DNA from: G965230065 sp965230065
GTDB taxonomy: Bacteria; Bacteroidota; Bacteroidia; Cytophagales; Cyclobacteriaceae
Length of the DNA stretch: 64,000 bases
Direction of reading: 5' to 3'
Assembly: GCA_965230065.1 (NCBI GenBank)
Contig: OZ245942.1
Coordinates: 744,001-808,000, forward strand
Made by a program: the position numbers and the translations under genes. Positions 36,272 to 44,791 of this stretch are shown here, one piece after another (the first letter of the stretch is position 1; each line of letters starts with the position of its first letter). The notes below the pieces were generated by a model. The model made no database searches. It was not told where the DNA came from and saw only the letters and a list, made by a program, of their open reading frames with translations.

Positions 36272-36916
36272 TCAACAAAAATAAGTGGAGAAAATATTAC
36301 AAATCATGATGATTGTAATTGTAGAAATTGCAGAAGAGGAAAGTGAAGTATCAGCCCCGCCTTTCTTTATGTTCTTTCGCAGTGAACGGAGTGCCTTATA
36401 CATGAAATCGTATATCTGAGTTGTACTTAAATTAGTGATTTCACTAATTTCAGCATACGAAAGCCCATCATAAAACTTAAGAAAGATAATTTCCCTTTGT
36501 TTATCTGTTAAGCTGTTAATAGCTAGTTTGAGCGTTTCAAACTGCTCTGCGTCAAGCTCCCGTTGGATAAGCTGGGCCTCGTGCGAAAAACTGATTTCAA
36601 AGGAAAAGTTTGTATCGGTGAGGGTATTATTTTTTTTCTGCTTTTGGAGTTTACGTATTAAGGCCCTCCTGAACGACCTGTACAAATAATTCTTGATGTG
36701 GTCTGTTGACCCTAATCTTTTCCTTTTTTGCCAAAGTCCGGTAAACAGTTCCTGTAAAACATCCCCAATTAGCGCGTCATCTTTACAAAATTTCCTACCA
36801 TAATTGTAAAGCTCCTGGAAGGAAGTTTGGTATATGTAGGCAAAAGCAGCGTGGTTACCATGTCGGAAAGCATCCCATGTTTTGGTGTCGTCAATATGTA
36901 AAAACCGGCTTTGCAT
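36272..36916 (-). CDS. FecI-like ECF sigma factor of Bacteroidota type
   Basis: A 214-residue RNA polymerase sigma-70 factor of the family paired with FecR. Region 2 covers about 20-95 (DALIGDVLQELFTGLWQKR, then NYLYRSFRRALIRK). Region 4 has LTDKQREIIFLKFYDGLSYA and the helix-turn-helix EISEITNLSTTQIYDFMYKA. The C-terminus continues past region 4 by about 25 residues and ends in a hydrophobic stretch, ISTITIIMICNIFSTYFC, that could touch the membrane. It heads the FecR-SusC-SusD gene set and probably controls it. Confidence 0.93.
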   Translation of the reverse strand: MQSRFLHIDDTKTWDAFRHGNHAAFAYIYQTSFQELYNYGRKFCKDDALIGDVLQELFTGLWQKRKRLGSTDHIKNYLYRSFRRALIRKLQKQKKNNTLTDTNFSFEISFSHEAQLIQRELDAEQFETLKLAINSLTDKQREIIFLKFYDGLSYAEISEITNLSTTQIYDFMYKALRSLRKNIKKGGADTSLSSSAISTITIIMICNIFSTYFC

Positions 36917-37015
36917 TTAGACCGCTAATTTAAATTATGCGGTGTATTATAAAAATATTCGACAAGCCGAGCAAATTGTTATGCCATAAACTTTAAAATG
37001 AAGAACATATCACTA

Positions 37016-39916
37016 CTAATTCTCCCCCAACTCCCTCTTCAAATACTGCGCTGTATAGCTCTTTTCGTGTTTGGCTACTTCTTCCGGTGTGCCTTCACAT
37101 ACAATGGTGCCCCCGGCCACGCCCCCTTCCAGCCCCAGGTCAATGATATGGTCGGCTACTTTGATTACATCCATATTGTGCTCTATGATGAGGACGGTAT
37201 TGCCTTTATCTACCAATATGTTCAATACATCCAATAAATGCTGAATGTCCTGAAAGTGCAGGCCGGTGGTGGGTTCGTCTAAAATGTAGAGGGTTTTTCC
37301 GGTATCTTTTTTGGAAAGCTCCGTAGCCAGCTTTACCCGCTGTGCTTCCCCTCCTGACAATGTGGTGGCATGCTGCCCTAAGGTGATGTATCCCAAACCT
37401 ACATCTTCCAGGGTTTTAATCTTTCGCAGTATTTTGGGTTGGTTTTCAAAAAAATCAACGGCTTGCTCCACTGTCATGTCCAGCACGTCAGATATGGATT
37501 TTCCTTTAAAACGAACTTCCAGGGTTTCCCGGTTGTAGCGTTTTCCTTTGCAGGTAGGGCAGGGAATGTGTACATCGGGCAAAAACTCCATTTCTATGAG
37601 TTGCATGCCTCCTCCTTCACATGTTTCGCACCTTCCCCCTTTTACATTGAATGAAAAACGACCTGGTTTGTATCCCCGGATTTTGGCTTCGGGTAATTGT
37701 GAGAAAAGTGCCCGAATATCAGTGAATACTCCCGTATAAGTGGCAGGATTGGAACGGGGCGTGCGTCCAATGGGCGACTGGTCTACTTCTATTACCTTGT
37801 CAATGTTTTTCAAACCATCTACCGATTTGTAAGGCAAGGCATCGGCATGGGATTTATAAAAATGCTTGCTCAGTATGGGATAAAGCGTTTCGTGAATGAG
37901 GGTAGATTTACCACTGCCCGAAACACCTGTTACCAAAACCAGTTTTCCCAGCGGCAATTCCAGTGTAACATTTTTCAGGTTGTTGCCCGTAGCGTTTTTC
38001 AGAACCAGTTTCTTGCCACTCCCTTTCCGACGCTTTTCAGGAAGAGGAATACTCCTGACTCCATTCAGGTATTCTGCAGTTACGCCTCCGTTTTTCAGAA
38101 ATTCTTTGGGTGAAGCCGCACCGACTATTTTTCCGCCGTGCCTGCCCGCCCCCGGACCAATGTCTACAATAAAGTCAGACTCCACCATCATGTCTTTATC
38201 ATGCTCTACCACGATAACCGTATTGCCCAGGTCGCGCAAATCCTGCAAGGCTTTGATGAGCTTCATGTTATCACGCTGGTGCAAGCCAATGCTGGGCTCG
38301 TCCAAAATATACAATACGCCCACGAGCTGGGTGCCAATTTGCGTGGCCAGCCGAATGCGTTGTGCTTCCCCTCCAGATAAAGTTCTCAATGGCCGGTTGA
38401 GTGTAAGATAAGTCAACCCAACATCCAGCAGAAAGCCGATGCGTTTGCGGATTTCTTTCAGCACTTCCGCTGCAATCATTTTTTGGCGGTCGTTCAGTCG
38501 GTCTTCCAGATTTTCAAACCATTCTCCTAAGGCATCAACATTCAGTTCGGCCAGTTCAGAAATATTTTTGCCGTCAATTTTAAAGTGCAGCGATTCTTTT
38601 TTTAGCCTGGCACCGTTGCACTCGGGGCACACATGTACAGACGTAAACTGCTTTATCCATTTTTTTGATTTTTCCGTACCGTATTCTTCCTGCTTTTGCA
38701 AGTAGTTGACAATACCTTCAAACTTGACGAAATAGTCTGAGCCTGGATATTTGATGGAAGGGACCTTCACCTTAGCATCATCTCCGTGCAAAATGACCTG
38801 CATTACTTCATCGGATAAATCTTTGATGGGTGTGCTCAGGCTTGCTCCATGATTTTTTAGAACGGATTCAATTTTTTTAAAAATCCAAATATCCCGGTAT
38901 GTACCCAGGGGAGCAATTCCGCCGCGGCTAATGCTCAAATTTTTATCAGGCATTACCGATGCTTCGGTGATTTCTTCAATGACACCAAGTCCTGCACAAA
39001 CAGCACAAGCGCCATAGGGAGAGTTGAAAGAAAATGCATTGGGCGCTGGCTCGTCATAAGCCAGTCCGGTTTTGGGGTCCATCAGGAATTTAGAAAAATG
39101 GTGGGTTTCTTCTTTCTCATCACTTACCATGATGATGCCCTTCCCGTGCTGTAAGGCGGTTTTTACCGATTCGGCAATGCGGAAGCGGTCATCCTGTCGT
39201 ACTTTCACCCGATCCACTACAATTTCAATATCGTGGATTTTGTAACGGTCTACCTGCATTTTGGGCACCAGGTCTTGTACTTCCCCATCTATGCGTACTT
39301 TGGCAAAACCCATTTTCCTTATTTGCTGAAAAAGCTCCCGGTAGTGGCCTTTTCTTCCCTTTACCACAGGTGCCAGAATCACCAGCTTTTGCCCGTCAAA
39401 ATGTTGTAAAATCTGGTCAACAATCTGGTCTTCTGATTGTCGCACCATTTTCTCTCCCGTAAGGTAAGAAAAAGCTTCGGAAGCCCGGGCAAAAAGCAGG
39501 CGCATAAAGTCGTACACTTCGGTAACTGTGCCCACCGTAGAGCGTGGATTGCGGGAAGTGGTTTTTTGCTCAATGGAAATGACTGGACTTAACCCATTGA
39601 TTTTATCAACATCGGGCCGCTCCAGGTTGCCGATGAAGGAGCGGGCATAAGCCGAAAAGCTTTCCATGTAACGCCGCTGCCCTTCGGCATATATGGTATC
39701 GAAGGCTAAAGATGATTTGCCACTGCCACTGATGCCGGTAATCACAATCAAATGATTGCGAGGCAGCCAGGCATCAATATTTTTCAGGTTATGTTCCCTG
39801 GCTCCGTAAATCTCAATGGCTTCAGTTTCGGGGTGACCGTTGCCATTATGTAGCGGTTTTTCTTTAATAAGTTGTTTCTTGTCAGAAACGGTGGTATTAT
39901 GATCTATTTTTGACAT
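37016..39916 (-). CDS. uvrA: Excinuclease ABC subunit A
   Basis: A 966-residue DNA damage recognition ATPase of nucleotide excision repair. Two ABC modules are present: Walker A GISGSGKSS and GVSGSGKST, and signatures LSGGEAQRIRLATQ and LSGGEAQRVKLATE with ILDEP Walker B in both. Zinc-binding cysteine pairs are seen at CAVC, CPEC and in the CETC...CPTC finger. Length is normal for UvrA. It dimerises and loads UvrB. No partner uvr gene is adjacent. No SOS-type box is recognised upstream. Confidence 0.98.
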   Translation of the reverse strand: MSKIDHNTTVSDKKQLIKEKPLHNGNGHPETEAIEIYGAREHNLKNIDAWLPRNHLIVITGISGSGKSSLAFDTIYAEGQRRYMESFSAYARSFIGNLERPDVDKINGLSPVISIEQKTTSRNPRSTVGTVTEVYDFMRLLFARASEAFSYLTGEKMVRQSEDQIVDQILQHFDGQKLVILAPVVKGRKGHYRELFQQIRKMGFAKVRIDGEVQDLVPKMQVDRYKIHDIEIVVDRVKVRQDDRFRIAESVKTALQHGKGIIMVSDEKEETHHFSKFLMDPKTGLAYDEPAPNAFSFNSPYGACAVCAGLGVIEEITEASVMPDKNLSISRGGIAPLGTYRDIWIFKKIESVLKNHGASLSTPIKDLSDEVMQVILHGDDAKVKVPSIKYPGSDYFVKFEGIVNYLQKQEEYGTEKSKKWIKQFTSVHVCPECNGARLKKESLHFKIDGKNISELAELNVDALGEWFENLEDRLNDRQKMIAAEVLKEIRKRIGFLLDVGLTYLTLNRPLRTLSGGEAQRIRLATQIGTQLVGVLYILDEPSIGLHQRDNMKLIKALQDLRDLGNTVIVVEHDKDMMVESDFIVDIGPGAGRHGGKIVGAASPKEFLKNGGVTAEYLNGVRSIPLPEKRRKGSGKKLVLKNATGNNLKNVTLELPLGKLVLVTGVSGSGKSTLIHETLYPILSKHFYKSHADALPYKSVDGLKNIDKVIEVDQSPIGRTPRSNPATYTGVFTDIRALFSQLPEAKIRGYKPGRFSFNVKGGRCETCEGGGMQLIEMEFLPDVHIPCPTCKGKRYNRETLEVRFKGKSISDVLDMTVEQAVDFFENQPKILRKIKTLEDVGLGYITLGQHATTLSGGEAQRVKLATELSKKDTGKTLYILDEPTTGLHFQDIQHLLDVLNILVDKGNTVLIIEHNMDVIKVADHIIDLGLEGGVAGGTIVCEGTPEEVAKHEKSYTAQYLKRELGEN

Positions 39917-39972
39917 AAAGGTCAGGTAAGAATGAAAAGTACTTTACACCTATCTTCCCCCCCCTCAGTATT

Positions 39973-40030
39973 ATGCCGAGGAACGAAGCATCCTATCCCT
40001 TTAGAGAAAAGATGCCTCGTTCCTCGGCAT
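39973..40030. repeat. Long inverted repeat, REP-like
   Basis: ATGCCGAGGAACGAAGCATC (39973-39992) pairs with its complement at 40011-40030 with one G-T wobble, over an 18-nt loop. It lies behind the lytic transglycosylase gene and ahead of uvrA. Very similar palindromes (a TTCCTCGGCATGAC core) recur widely in Bacteroidota genomes in my memory, so it is probably a dispersed repeat. It may also stop transcription. Confidence 0.7.
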
Positions 40031-40169
40031 GACATAAGAGAGGGCAGCCTCCACTAAAGAGGTTTCCAGAAAGTAACGTTTTTACACAGCTATTGGTTCT
40101 GCCAGTTGAGCCAACGAATTTACGCTGTCTGGCCGATTATCACAATGAAGTATGGGAGGTTTTTACCAA

Positions 40170-41150
40170 CTATTCCGTGGCTTTGGCCATGGGTTGCACG
40201 TATTGTTCGGCAGGTTCCTGAGAGATTTTGATTTGATAGGTGTTTCTCCGGACAGTCAGCTTTTTTTGCCGTAACCAGGGGTTGTGCCGCTTCAGGGTTT
40301 TGTAGGTAATATTTTGACTGTGGGCAAATTCCACGAGGTCGGGGATAGACTTATCTACTTCCACAATTTTCACCTTGGCTGGGTAATAGAGTTGCTCGGA
40401 CTGGATATGAAAACCGTATTTTTCCGGAGCTTCTAAAATAGCTTTCACTGCCAGAATCCGGAACATGTACCGGGCAGTTTCTTCGTTGAGCAAAATATCG
40501 AAATAAGAATCGACCTGCTGTTCGTCACGCCTGCGCTCAAAACCACGCATGCCAATGTTGTAAGAAGCGGCCACATCAGGCCAGCTACCAAATTTCTCGT
40601 ATGCTTTTTTCAAATATTTGCAGGCTGCTTCCGTAGATTTGATGGGATCGTACCGTTCATCAACTTCATTATTTACTTCCAGGCCAAAGTCTTTGGCAGT
40701 ACCTTTGAGCAATTGCCAGAAGCCAATGGCATTTTGGTGAGAACGTGCATGTTCTTCCAGTCCGCTCTCTATCACAGGTACATACTTAAAATCTTCAGGA
40801 ATGCCGTTTGCTTTCAGGATTTCGGCAATTTGTGGCAGCCAGCGATTGGCCCTTTTAATCAATAATATGGTATTGGAATGCCAGTTGGCATTTACGTGCA
40901 GTTCACGGTCCAAACGTTCCTGTAAATCGGGTTCCTCCAGTGAAATTTCTGATCCGGCAAATGTAACGGAACGAGGTACATCTACAATCATGGCCTGGTA
41001 CCTTGGCCCCACATATGATTGCGTTTTTTCGCCAGTATCCGGCTTCGGCATGGCTTCTGCTTCCGAAGATTCGCGCCATCCTATATAAACCACCAGGGCG
41101 ATGATCACGCCAATCAGAATCGTACTTTGTAAATGCAACTTGTTTTTCAC
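40170..41150 (-). CDS. Membrane-anchored lytic transglycosylase (SLT domain) with LysM-like tail
   Basis: A protein of about 326 residues with a membrane helix near the start (about 7-24). The SLT domain has catalytic Glu128 in YVPVIESGLEEHA, followed by GFWQLLKGTAKDFGL and AASYNIG. A LysM-like peptidoglycan-binding part (about 265-315) ends the protein. It cleaves glycan strands of peptidoglycan. The GTG at 41150 is chosen because the earlier ATGs (41189, 41201) lie inside the upstream LOG gene and add a non-homologous stretch. Spacing to that gene is then 7 nt, an operon. Confidence 0.88.
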   Translation of the reverse strand: MKNKLHLQSTILIGVIIALVVYIGWRESSEAEAMPKPDTGEKTQSYVGPRYQAMIVDVPRSVTFAGSEISLEEPDLQERLDRELHVNANWHSNTILLIKRANRWLPQIAEILKANGIPEDFKYVPVIESGLEEHARSHQNAIGFWQLLKGTAKDFGLEVNNEVDERYDPIKSTEAACKYLKKAYEKFGSWPDVAASYNIGMRGFERRRDEQQVDSYFDILLNEETARYMFRILAVKAILEAPEKYGFHIQSEQLYYPAKVKIVEVDKSIPDLVEFAHSQNITYKTLKRHNPWLRQKKLTVRRNTYQIKISQEPAEQYVQPMAKATE

Positions 41151-41157
41151 TATTAAA

Positions 41158-41865
41158 TTAAAAATTTGGGGACAACATGTATTTGGCATAAAAATTATCA
41201 ATCACCTTCACTGCCTCTTCAGCTGTATCTACCAGATTGATCAGGTCCAGGTCTTCGGGATTGACGTTGTGCTCTTGTGTAAGCATCATCTCTTCTATCC
41301 AATGAAACAACCCTTTCCAGTATTCAGTTCCAACGAGCACAATGGGAAAACGGCCAATCTTTTTAGTCTGAATTAATGTAAGTGCTTCAAATAGCTCATC
41401 CAATGTACCAAATCCTCCAGGCATCACAATAAATCCTTGGGAATACCGGATGAACATTACTTTTCGCACAAAAAAGTAGTCAAATGTAATTAATTTATCC
41501 GGATCTATATAGATATTATTATTTTGTTCAAAAGGCAAGATAATATTTACCCCAACTGACTTTCCTCCTTCTTCGTGGGCACCTTTATTACCAGCCTCCA
41601 TGATGCCAGGCCCTCCTCCGGTAATTACCCCATAGCCGTGACGGACAATTTTAGCGGCAATTTCTTCAGCCATCTTATAATAGGGATGATTGGACTGTGT
41701 ACGGGCGGAGCCAAAAATTGTAACACAAGGCCCAATCTTTGCCAGTTTCTCGAACCCTTCCACAAATTCAGCCATGATTTTAAAAATTGCCCAGGAATCT
41801 GTACTTTTAATTTCATTCCAATCTTTATCACGAAAAGCTTTTTTGATTCTTTCTTCTTCTGACAT
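41158..41865 (-). CDS. LOG family protein (TIGR00730-type Rossmann fold)
   Basis: A 235-residue protein with the lysine-decarboxylase-like Rossmann fold. The two family motifs are intact: GGGPGIMEAGNKGA (83-96) and PGGFGTLDELFE (149-160). Proteins with these motifs are nucleoside 5'-monophosphate phosphoribohydrolases (releasing free base, as in cytokinin activation) and are often misnamed decarboxylases. It heads a short operon with the lytic transglycosylase and has a -7 box 36 nt upstream. Confidence 0.9.
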   Translation of the reverse strand: MSEEERIKKAFRDKDWNEIKSTDSWAIFKIMAEFVEGFEKLAKIGPCVTIFGSARTQSNHPYYKMAEEIAAKIVRHGYGVITGGGPGIMEAGNKGAHEEGGKSVGVNIILPFEQNNNIYIDPDKLITFDYFFVRKVMFIRYSQGFIVMPGGFGTLDELFEALTLIQTKKIGRFPIVLVGTEYWKGLFHWIEEMMLTQEHNVNPEDLDLINLVDTAEEAVKVIDNFYAKYMLSPNF

Positions 41866-41900
41866 AGTTTTAAAAATTAATAAAAAATCTACACATACTA

Positions 41901-41908
41901 CAAAAGTA
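41901..41908 (-). promoter_or_regulatory. -7 box of the LOG gene
   Basis: The minus strand reads TACTTTTG, a full match to TAnnTTTG, 36 nt before the ATG at 41865. A -33 TTG is not seen at the usual spacing. Confidence 0.55.
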
Positions 41909-42148
41909 TGGCATAAAAAATAACGCCATCATCATACTCCTTATTGGGTAAGGAGGGGTAAAAATACGAATTTACCAATATGTTGGAGTTAACTGTATTA
42001 TCCAATCCGAATTGCTGTTAATCGATACGCAGGTAAGCATTAAATGATATTCTGATTTTTTTAAGAGGTGGCTTGGAAAACTGCACTGTAATAATTTCAA
42101 AGACGGCAGTCCGGTTGGAAAGCCGCGCTACAATGTTTCAAAAAACAT

Positions 42149-43072
42149 TTACCCTTCTTTGCGTATTAGCAGGTCATTTAATGCAGCATCTATGGTACTA
42201 TAATTAAATTCAAAACCCATTGCTTCAATTTTTTGGGAAGATACTTTGTTGCCACCCAGCACGATGTTTGCCATTTCGCCCAAAGCCAGCTTGAGTGCAA
42301 AAGAAGGAACATTGGGTAAAAAAAGCGGTTTTTTTAATACTTTGGCAGCTGCTTTGGTAAGTTCTTCATTGGTTACAGGCCTGGGGCCCACAGCATTGAA
42401 AGCTCCTTTGTAATTTTCATTTTCTATAGCAGCCAGGTACATACGACATAAGTCGTCTATATGTATCCAGCTTATGTATTGCTGTCCACTGCCCAGAGGA
42501 GCACCAGCGCCCAGTTTGATGGGCTTGACCAGCTTTGTCAGGGCACCACCTTCCTCACTCAGTACCATGCCTGTGCGTAGCTTCACTACCCGCATGCCCA
42601 ATGCTTCCATTTTATCGGCTGAGGATTCCCATTTTTCACAAACATGGGCTAAAAAATCGGTGCCATGCGGACTGCTTTCTAAAATTTCAGCACTTCCGGT
42701 ATCTTCTCCATAAATACCTACTCCAGAGGCTGATAAAAATGCTTTTATTTTATTTTTTTTTAAGTTTTTCACTGTATTATATAACAAGCGAGCCGAGGCT
42801 GTACGGCTCTGAATGATTTCCTGCTTGTAGGATTTTGTCCACCGATGATCAGCTACGCCTGCGCCGGCCAGGTGAATGACATAATCAGCCGTAGCCAGCG
42901 CTTCTTTGTCCATTTCCTGTTTTTCAATATCCCACACATACGTTTTTACGCCGTTCTCATTCTTTTCAGACCGGCTCAGGTGTGCTACCGAATATTTCTT
43001 TTTCAGAAGAAGTTGTGTGAGGTGTGAACCAATGAGGCCACTTCCTCCTGTAATCAATACTTGTTTGCTCAT
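42149..43072 (-). CDS. TIGR01777 family SDR-type epimerase
   Basis: A protein of about 307 residues. It begins with the Rossmann motif VLITGGSGLIGSHL and has the YGEDTG and WESSADKMEALGMRVVKLRT segments of the extended SDR fold. The C-terminal DUF1731 region contains GPRPVTNEELTKAAAKVLKK and PSFALKLALGEMANIVLGGN. Substrate of this family is unknown; some members are linked to cell division. The ATG at 43072 is chosen since the extra 24 residues of the longer reading (from 43144) are not part of the fold. Confidence 0.9.
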   Translation of the reverse strand: MSKQVLITGGSGLIGSHLTQLLLKKKYSVAHLSRSEKNENGVKTYVWDIEKQEMDKEALATADYVIHLAGAGVADHRWTKSYKQEIIQSRTASARLLYNTVKNLKKNKIKAFLSASGVGIYGEDTGSAEILESSPHGTDFLAHVCEKWESSADKMEALGMRVVKLRTGMVLSEEGGALTKLVKPIKLGAGAPLGSGQQYISWIHIDDLCRMYLAAIENENYKGAFNAVGPRPVTNEELTKAAAKVLKKPLFLPNVPSFALKLALGEMANIVLGGNKVSSQKIEAMGFEFNYSTIDAALNDLLIRKEG

Positions 43073-43187
43073 ACTATTGAAAAACGGGGAATCTCTACAG
43101 AATGTTTGATGAAAGTTTACCCACCAAACATTCTTCGTTTTCATAATTATTTAACACTGCTTTCCTGTGCTTTTTCATGAGAACATA

Positions 43188-43195
43188 TACTTTTG
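43188..43195 (+). promoter_or_regulatory. -7 box of the purple-acid-phosphatase-like gene
   Basis: TACTTTTG matches TAnnTTTG fully, 51 nt before the ATG at 43247. No TTG is seen at -33. Confidence 0.5.
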
Positions 43196-43246
43196 TTGAA
43201 TACCTGAAAAAAACTTTTATTTGTATAATTACTGATAAAACCAACC

Positions 43247-44668
43247 ATGATGAAACCTTCAGCATTGCTCATACTCATTTTTATAGTTCTTTCCCTTTTT
43301 TCTTTTGAAGGGTTTTCCCAGAAAAAAGACTATACAAGACCTTATTTACCACCTACATGGCGTATGCCCTCTGCACAACCTGACCATATTGTGCTTAACT
43401 TTTCGGATGACCCGGCCACTACCCAAAACGTAACCTGGCGTACGGACACTACCGTAAATGTTGCAGTAGGTGAAATCGCCATTGCTACCGGCTCGCCCCG
43501 CTTTTGGCGCAATGCTGTATCGGTGAGGGGCACAACCGAACGTATGGATGCATCACAGGTAAAAAGTGCGCATACCATATCAAATTACCACTCGGTTACT
43601 TTCACCAACCTGCTGCCCGATACGATTTATGCTTACCGCGTAGGTGACGGCGGACACTGGAGCGAGTGGATTCATTTCCGAACGGCCAGCCAGGAAGCCG
43701 AACCATTTTCTTTTTTGTATGTGGGGGATGCCCAAAATAATGTACTCGATTTGTGGTCACGGCTGATACGCACAGGGTATAGCAAGGTGCCAGATGCCCG
43801 CTTTATCATCCATGCAGGCGACCTGATAAATGACGGACACAGTGAAATTGAATGGCACGAGTGGTTTACGGCCGGTGGGTGGATTCACCGTTCGGTACCC
43901 AGCATTCCGCTGCCCGGCAACCACGAGTATGAAGGCTATACCGAAGAAGAGGAAGAAAACGACATTAAACGCTTATCAGTACAATGGCGCCCTCAGTTTA
44001 CACTGCCCATGAATGGCCCCAAAGGCATTGAAGAACTGGAAGAAACATCTTATTATGTTGATTACCAGGGTGTGCGCATTATTGTGCTTAACTCTATGGT
44101 GAAGGAAAAGGAACAGGCAAAATGGATGGAAAAACTATTGAAAGGCAACCCCAATCGCTGGACCATTGCTACTTGTCATTTCCCCATGTTTTCTTCTTCT
44201 GAAGGCCGTGATAGCCCCGAACTTCGAGCTTTGTGGAAACCAGTGTTTGACAAATATGGCGTTGACCTCGTATTGCAGGGACACGACCATAGCTACGCCC
44301 GTGGGCATACGCCCCTTTCGGCCTCAAATGTTACCGGTGGCATAAATGTACGGGATGCTTCCGGCCCGGTGTATGTGGTTTCGGTAAGTGGCGGTAAAAT
44401 GTACAATGCCCGCACCGACGGCTGGGACCAATACGGTGCATCGCTGGACCGGGCAGCTGAGAATACTCAGCTTTTCCAGACCATCCACGTAAACGGTGAT
44501 ACTTTGCAGTACCGGGCTTACACTGCCATTGGTGAACTGTATGATGCCTTTGACCTGATAAAAGGAAAAGATAATGCCCCCAATGCCTTTGTTGAACTAC
44601 AGAAAGATGCAGTACCCAAACGCACCTTTGAAAATACGGTGCCTTACAGACTGGAATCTGGAAAGTAA
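43247..44668 (+). CDS. Exported purple-acid-phosphatase-like metallophosphoesterase
   Basis: A 473-residue enzyme with a signal peptide (about 1-24). The N-terminal FN3-like domain (about 40-145; QPDHIVLNFSDDPATTQNVT) is typical of purple acid phosphatases. The catalytic domain has the five metal motifs: GDAQNN, HAGDLINDG, GNHEYEG, HFPMF and GHDHSYARG. It would release phosphate from organic esters outside the inner membrane. It converges with a TonB receptor gene across a terminator. A second, shorter phosphoesterase lies at 28263. Confidence 0.93.
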   Translation: MMKPSALLILIFIVLSLFSFEGFSQKKDYTRPYLPPTWRMPSAQPDHIVLNFSDDPATTQNVTWRTDTTVNVAVGEIAIATGSPRFWRNAVSVRGTTERMDASQVKSAHTISNYHSVTFTNLLPDTIYAYRVGDGGHWSEWIHFRTASQEAEPFSFLYVGDAQNNVLDLWSRLIRTGYSKVPDARFIIHAGDLINDGHSEIEWHEWFTAGGWIHRSVPSIPLPGNHEYEGYTEEEEENDIKRLSVQWRPQFTLPMNGPKGIEELEETSYYVDYQGVRIIVLNSMVKEKEQAKWMEKLLKGNPNRWTIATCHFPMFSSSEGRDSPELRALWKPVFDKYGVDLVLQGHDHSYARGHTPLSASNVTGGINVRDASGPVYVVSVSGGKMYNARTDGWDQYGASLDRAAENTQLFQTIHVNGDTLQYRAYTAIGELYDAFDLIKGKDNAPNAFVELQKDAVPKRTFENTVPYRLESGK

Positions 44669-44734
44669 GTTTTGTAAGGCGAAAATGCAATTTCGCTGTA
44701 CGGAAGGAGCACCCTACACCTGACACGAAAGAAA

Positions 44735-44772
44735 CAAAAAAGCCTCTTCAGCTTCAATGAAGGGGTTTTTTT
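44735..44772. terminator. Bidirectional terminator between convergent genes
   Basis: A-run, then CCTCTTCA (44743-44750), a 7-nt loop, TGAAGGGG (44758-44765) and a T-run. The stem has one G-T wobble. The A- and T-runs on both sides allow it to work for the phosphatase gene and for the TonB receptor gene. Confidence 0.8.
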
Positions 44773-44791
44773 ATGCATTATATGTGCTTTC

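Noticed and set aside
37896..38411. 171-codon open frame on the plus strand opposite uvrA
   Set aside because: It is antisense to a conserved uvrA region; its length follows from the GC-rich codon pattern of uvrA.
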